From Klebsiella electrica (GTDB taxonomy: Bacteria > Pseudomonadota > Gammaproteobacteria > Enterobacterales > Enterobacteriaceae): a DNA stretch of 64,000 bases. Shown here piece by piece: positions 61,796 to 64,000 of the stretch; position 1 is the first letter of the stretch, and each line of letters opens with the position of its first letter. Below the pieces are notes generated by a model that had not been told where the DNA came from, did no database searches, and saw only the letters and a list, made by a program, of their open reading frames with translations. The position numbers were made by a program, and so were the translations under genes. The stretch covers positions 2,666,001 to 2,730,000 of the forward strand of contig NZ_CP041247.1 in the NCBI RefSeq assembly GCF_006711645.1, read 5' to 3'.

Positions 61796-62081
61796 ACGAT
61801 TTAATCGCGACGGTGTTATCCGCGCGGCTCTGCGCCTGTAGCACAGCAATAGCCTTTATATTCTCAGGGTTATAGCCGGGCAGCAGATTAATTCTTTCAT
61901 TATCCCACTCAGCCGCCATACAGATGGGCTCGCTGACCCCCTGCTGTTCACAAAGACTAATACGCTGGGCGGGTAAATGACCGTACAGAATTGCCGTGGC
62001 GCAGGCCACTGGCAGAAAAAAAGCTATCTTTTTCAAAACAAGATCAACGTCAAAGTAACAAACTATAACAAATGTTCGCAT
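61794..62081 (-). CDS. Small exported protein of unknown function
   Basis: 95 residues from ATG 62081 (MRTFVIVCYFDVDLVLKKIA). The true start may be the TTG fifteen codons later, giving MKKIAFFLPVACATAILYGH, a signal-peptide-like N-terminus followed by a soluble region with two cysteines (LCEQQGVSEPIC). Neither start has a strong ribosome binding site. AT-rich relative to the backbone. No family recognised. Confidence 0.55.
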   Translation of the reverse strand: MRTFVIVCYFDVDLVLKKIAFFLPVACATAILYGHLPAQRISLCEQQGVSEPICMAAEWDNERINLLPGYNPENIKAIAVLQAQSRADNTVAIKS

Positions 62082-62665
62082 GAGCCAGTCGGTAAAGTCA
62101 AACCTCAACCGCCTTTTCCCCCTGGCCGCCGCGGCCAGACAGGGTTTTTTAACTTTTATTCCACACAATAGCGTGGTTCAAACAATGTCCCTGCCGCTCC
62201 CTTTTCATTCTCCATCTTTAACCGCAGCAGGTTATTGGACAATATGAACAAGTAGTCGTCATTTATCCCTATAGAAACAATCTGATCAGGTGAAATGACA
62301 AAGGAAATAAATGCCTGATACCTGACATGATGTTACGAAGATTCGATGGATAATAAAAATAGTGTATAAGAATAAACCTAAAAAGCAGCATAAATCCCAC
62401 GGAGAATTAATAACGCATAATAAAACAACCGCCCACAAGTTGACTAAAAATGCGCAGAGGATTTAAGAAACCAACCACAAAGCCAGCAAACAAAAAACCG
62501 CAAGATATTGTTTTACAAACCAAAATTAAATACAGGCTGTATTTTCAGTACTGGCTGACAATGCACTTATCAGTAAATATTATTTGCGTTACCGTTTTTC
62601 AGAAATTACATTCTTAATTACATATTTTTGATTTTTTCTGTTACTCATTTATTTTGGGGTGGTAT
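62082..62665. other. AT-rich intergenic region without recognised genes
   Basis: 584 bases, markedly AT-rich from about 62240 on, with many A/T tracts that would suit H-NS binding. No ORF of convincing composition on either strand. The promoter of the small membrane protein at 62666 should lie near its right end. Confidence 0.5.
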
Positions 62666-62788
62666 ATGTCTGGAATTATTGTGCTTATTGTGGCACTGCT
62701 GTTGCTGGTAATTGCAGCGTATAATCTGGTTTCTTACATTCGCGACCGTCGCCAGTCTGGGTTACCAACTAAAAAATCAAAGCGATAG
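62666..62788 (+). CDS. 40-residue single-helix membrane protein
   Basis: MSGIIVLIVALLLLVIAAYN, then LVSYIRDRRQSGLPTKKSKR: one N-terminal transmembrane helix and a basic cytoplasmic tail. GGGGTGGTAT precedes the ATG. It resembles the numerous short small-membrane-protein entries of Klebsiella genomes; function unknown. It sits in AT-rich DNA. Confidence 0.7.
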   Translation: MSGIIVLIVALLLLVIAAYNLVSYIRDRRQSGLPTKKSKR

Positions 62789-62869
62789 AACTACGCGCTG
62801 CTGACAACAGCATACGCATGCGCCAGAAAACCTTTTGCTCACTGCGGCTTCATACGCGATAAATAACAT

Positions 62870-62985
62870 TATAGTCTATGTGGAAAATAGATAGTCGCGG
62901 TCTGCCTTCACTTTTCTCTCAGTTATTGTCTCGACGTTTGGCGCGCACGAACAAAAAACCCCCTGTACTCAAAACAGGGGTTTTC
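62870..62985 (+). ncRNA. Candidate small RNA ending in a strong terminator
   Basis: A TATAGT box at 62870 (weak -35 CTTCAT 16 bases upstream) would start a transcript of about 100 bases near 62882 that ends in the hairpin AAAACCCCCTGT / ACAGGGGTTTT with trailing T at 62953-62985. The hairpin is 165 bases beyond the 40-residue gene, so it could simply end that mRNA instead. Confidence 0.3.
62953..62985 (+). terminator. Rho-independent terminator
   Basis: AAAACCCCCTGT pairs with ACAGGGGTTTT (one bulged C) around a short A-rich loop, followed by TTTTC TT. It is usable from both strands, with the better T-run on the plus strand. Confidence 0.75.
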
Positions 62986-63353
62986 TTGTCACTTGCTGGC
63001 AGCGACAGATATTAATCAGGGTTATGTCTCTGTTTGTCCGCGCTGAACGGCATGTTACGCGCCCCACCCGGCGCTTATCTCCGGCACTCATTCTGGCTTA
63101 GCTCTTGAAGGGGCATAAGAATCCTCTCATATTTCGCCGCCTCTGTTTTAGCAATAACTGCCATTGAGACTATTAGCAGGCTAATGTATAAAAAATGTGA
63201 TTATCTCATCCGTAACAAGCTTGCGACCGCGCCACTACCTTCGCCGAGGCATAGCCCCATATTCACAGGAGACGCTTGCAGGTTGCACCCGGCAATAGCG
63301 GACGTAAATAATCAGGGCTGGAATTGACGGAGCCTCTCGAGTGAATTAACTGA
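62986..63353. other. Intergenic stretch, nothing recognised
   Basis: About 370 bases between the terminator and the omptin gene end. One GC-rich palindromic patch (CGCGCCCCACCCGGCGC near 63058-63074) breaks otherwise mixed sequence. No ORF, RNA gene or clear promoter seen. Confidence 0.45.
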
Positions 63354-63373
63354 AAAGCCCCATTTGGGGCTTT
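63354..63373 (-). terminator. Terminator after the omptin gene
   Basis: AAAGCCCC and GGGGCTTT flank a 4-base loop; on the minus strand the stem runs into TTTTC, 37 bases beyond the omptin stop. Confidence 0.85.
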
Positions 63374-63409
63374 ATGTTCAAAGAGAGATATATCTACGAA
63401 CGGTACTAC

Positions 63410-64000
63410 TTAGAATCGATATTGCAGACCAGCGGTCACGGTATAGTTTTTATTTGAAATGCCGGCAGCGTCTCCACCAATGGAGGCCGACTCGCCGCTA
63501 TTGGTGTCAATGATCTGAGTGCCGCCCTTGCCTTCTTCATATTTACTGTATGTAAATTCAGCAAAAACTTTGGCATTAGGTGTGACATAATATCCGGCAT
63601 CAATAGACGTACCATAATAACGCGAGTTAGTCGTCTTCTCACGGAAAGTGAGATCCCGCATGTAGTGCTCATCGTTATCATGTGCCCGAACCCAGTCGCT
63701 GAATTTAAACAAGGCATTAAATTCAAAATCATTGATACGATACTGACCAGCAAGGCCAATGTATGGCATAGAGAACCGCTGACTATAACCGATTCCTTGT
63801 TCTCCTGTCGGGAAATTTCCAGTATAAGCACCGTTATCATAGTTGTATGAACCACCGGTAGCCGTCCAGCTGAAACGAGTTTCCTGATAACCTGCGATTA
63901 CACCGGCTTTATAAGCTTCATTCTGGAAGATCCAGCCTTTTACATTGAGGTCGTATTCATTGGCATAATTGACATTCGTGGCAGGGTGAGATGAGTGATC
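63410..64000 (-). CDS. Omptin-family outer-membrane protease, C-terminal part
   Basis: 196 codons of the 3' part; the 5' end lies beyond the window. Omptin landmarks are clear: [65 protein letters not shown], the active-site pair in [13 protein letters not shown] (Asp-x-His of the catalytic dyad), [20 protein letters not shown], and the barrel end [12 protein letters not shown] with terminal phenylalanine. Relatives are OmpT, PgtE, Pla and Kop, which cleave between basic residues in host peptides and surface proteins. The lower GC content than the backbone suggests acquisition. Reported starts inside this frame are artefacts. Confidence 0.9.
   Translation of the reverse strand, partial: DHSSHPATNVNYANEYDLNVKGWIFQNEAYKAGVIAGYQETRFSWTATGGSYNYDNGAYTGNFPTGEQGIGYSQRFSMPYIGLAGQYRINDFEFNALFKFSDWVRAHDNDEHYMRDLTFREKTTNSRYYGTSIDAGYYVTPNAKVFAEFTYSKYEEGKGGTQIIDTNSGESASIGGDAAGISNKNYTVTAGLQYRF

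Overview
The window reads as the chromosome of a Klebsiella-group enterobacterium (Klebsiella or Raoultella; species not resolvable by eye). The backbone genes follow the E. coli K-12 order from sra/maeA to ortT: rpsV(sra)-maeA, fdnGHI-yddG, nhoA, pptA, yncG, ansP, yncE, yncD(pqqU), curA, mnaT, ydcZ, ydcY, ortT, yncL. Blocks typical of Klebsiella lie between them: smvA/smvR, the catBCA catechol branch, a dipeptide-type ABC transporter with flavin monooxygenase and carboxymuconolactone-decarboxylase proteins, and PPK2. Coding DNA is GC-rich, except for AT-rich islands near 37.4-38.4 kb and 61.8-64 kb.

Layout: 0-2 kb, rpsV and malic enzyme maeA. 2.1-5.2 kb, an extra ABC-F protein behind a short leader-like ORF, and a MarR-GNAT fusion with a palindromic operator. 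5.5-12.7 kb, a tightly overlapped operon of uncharacterised role (solute-binding protein, two permeases, fused double ATPase, luciferase-like monooxygenase, CMD/AhpD protein) whose last gene has an in-frame stop. 12.7-15.7 kb, araJ, ppk2 and a VOC protein. 15.7-21.4 kb, the fdnGHI formate dehydrogenase-N operon with an in-frame UGA selenocysteine codon, then yddG. 21.4-25.1 kb, catA-catC-catB with a divergent IclR regulator, and next to yddG only the 3' tail of a benD-like gene. 25-27.3 kb, the smvA/smvR efflux pair. 27.5-30.5 kb, a small membrane protein, a nonsense-mutated LysR gene facing a CMD/tautomerase pair, and nhoA. 30.5-34.2 kb, an iron- or phosphonate-type ABC transporter led by a coupled 30-residue ORF. 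34.2-38.1 kb, a flavin reductase, REP-rich DNA, a wrecked DNA-alkylation-repair gene, a ClbS-like protein, pptA and yncG.

38.5-46.0 kb is the most coherent accessory system: an eight-gene minus-strand cluster with two flavin monooxygenases, an M20 amidohydrolase, a GNAT acetyltransferase and a polar amino-acid ABC transporter with two binding proteins. Its gene content matches the Bacillus yxe and ytm/snd operons, which N-acetylate, oxidatively dealkylate and deacetylate S-substituted cysteines to recover sulfur. 46.1-56.8 kb holds a P-loop kinase-like gene, ansP, a small lipoprotein, yncE/yncD with a Fur-like box, a 49-bp tandem repeat, rihA, curA under an XRE-cupin regulator, mnaT and ydcZ. 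56.8-61.2 kb has ydcY, then an orphan peptide-type binding protein, an aldehyde dehydrogenase and an alpha/beta hydrolase, which separate ydcY from ortT. The right end has small membrane proteins (ortT, yncL, a 40-residue protein), AT-rich DNA, a possible sRNA and the 3' part of an omptin protease gene cut by the window edge.

All functional names come from reading motifs and recalling families; no searches were run.
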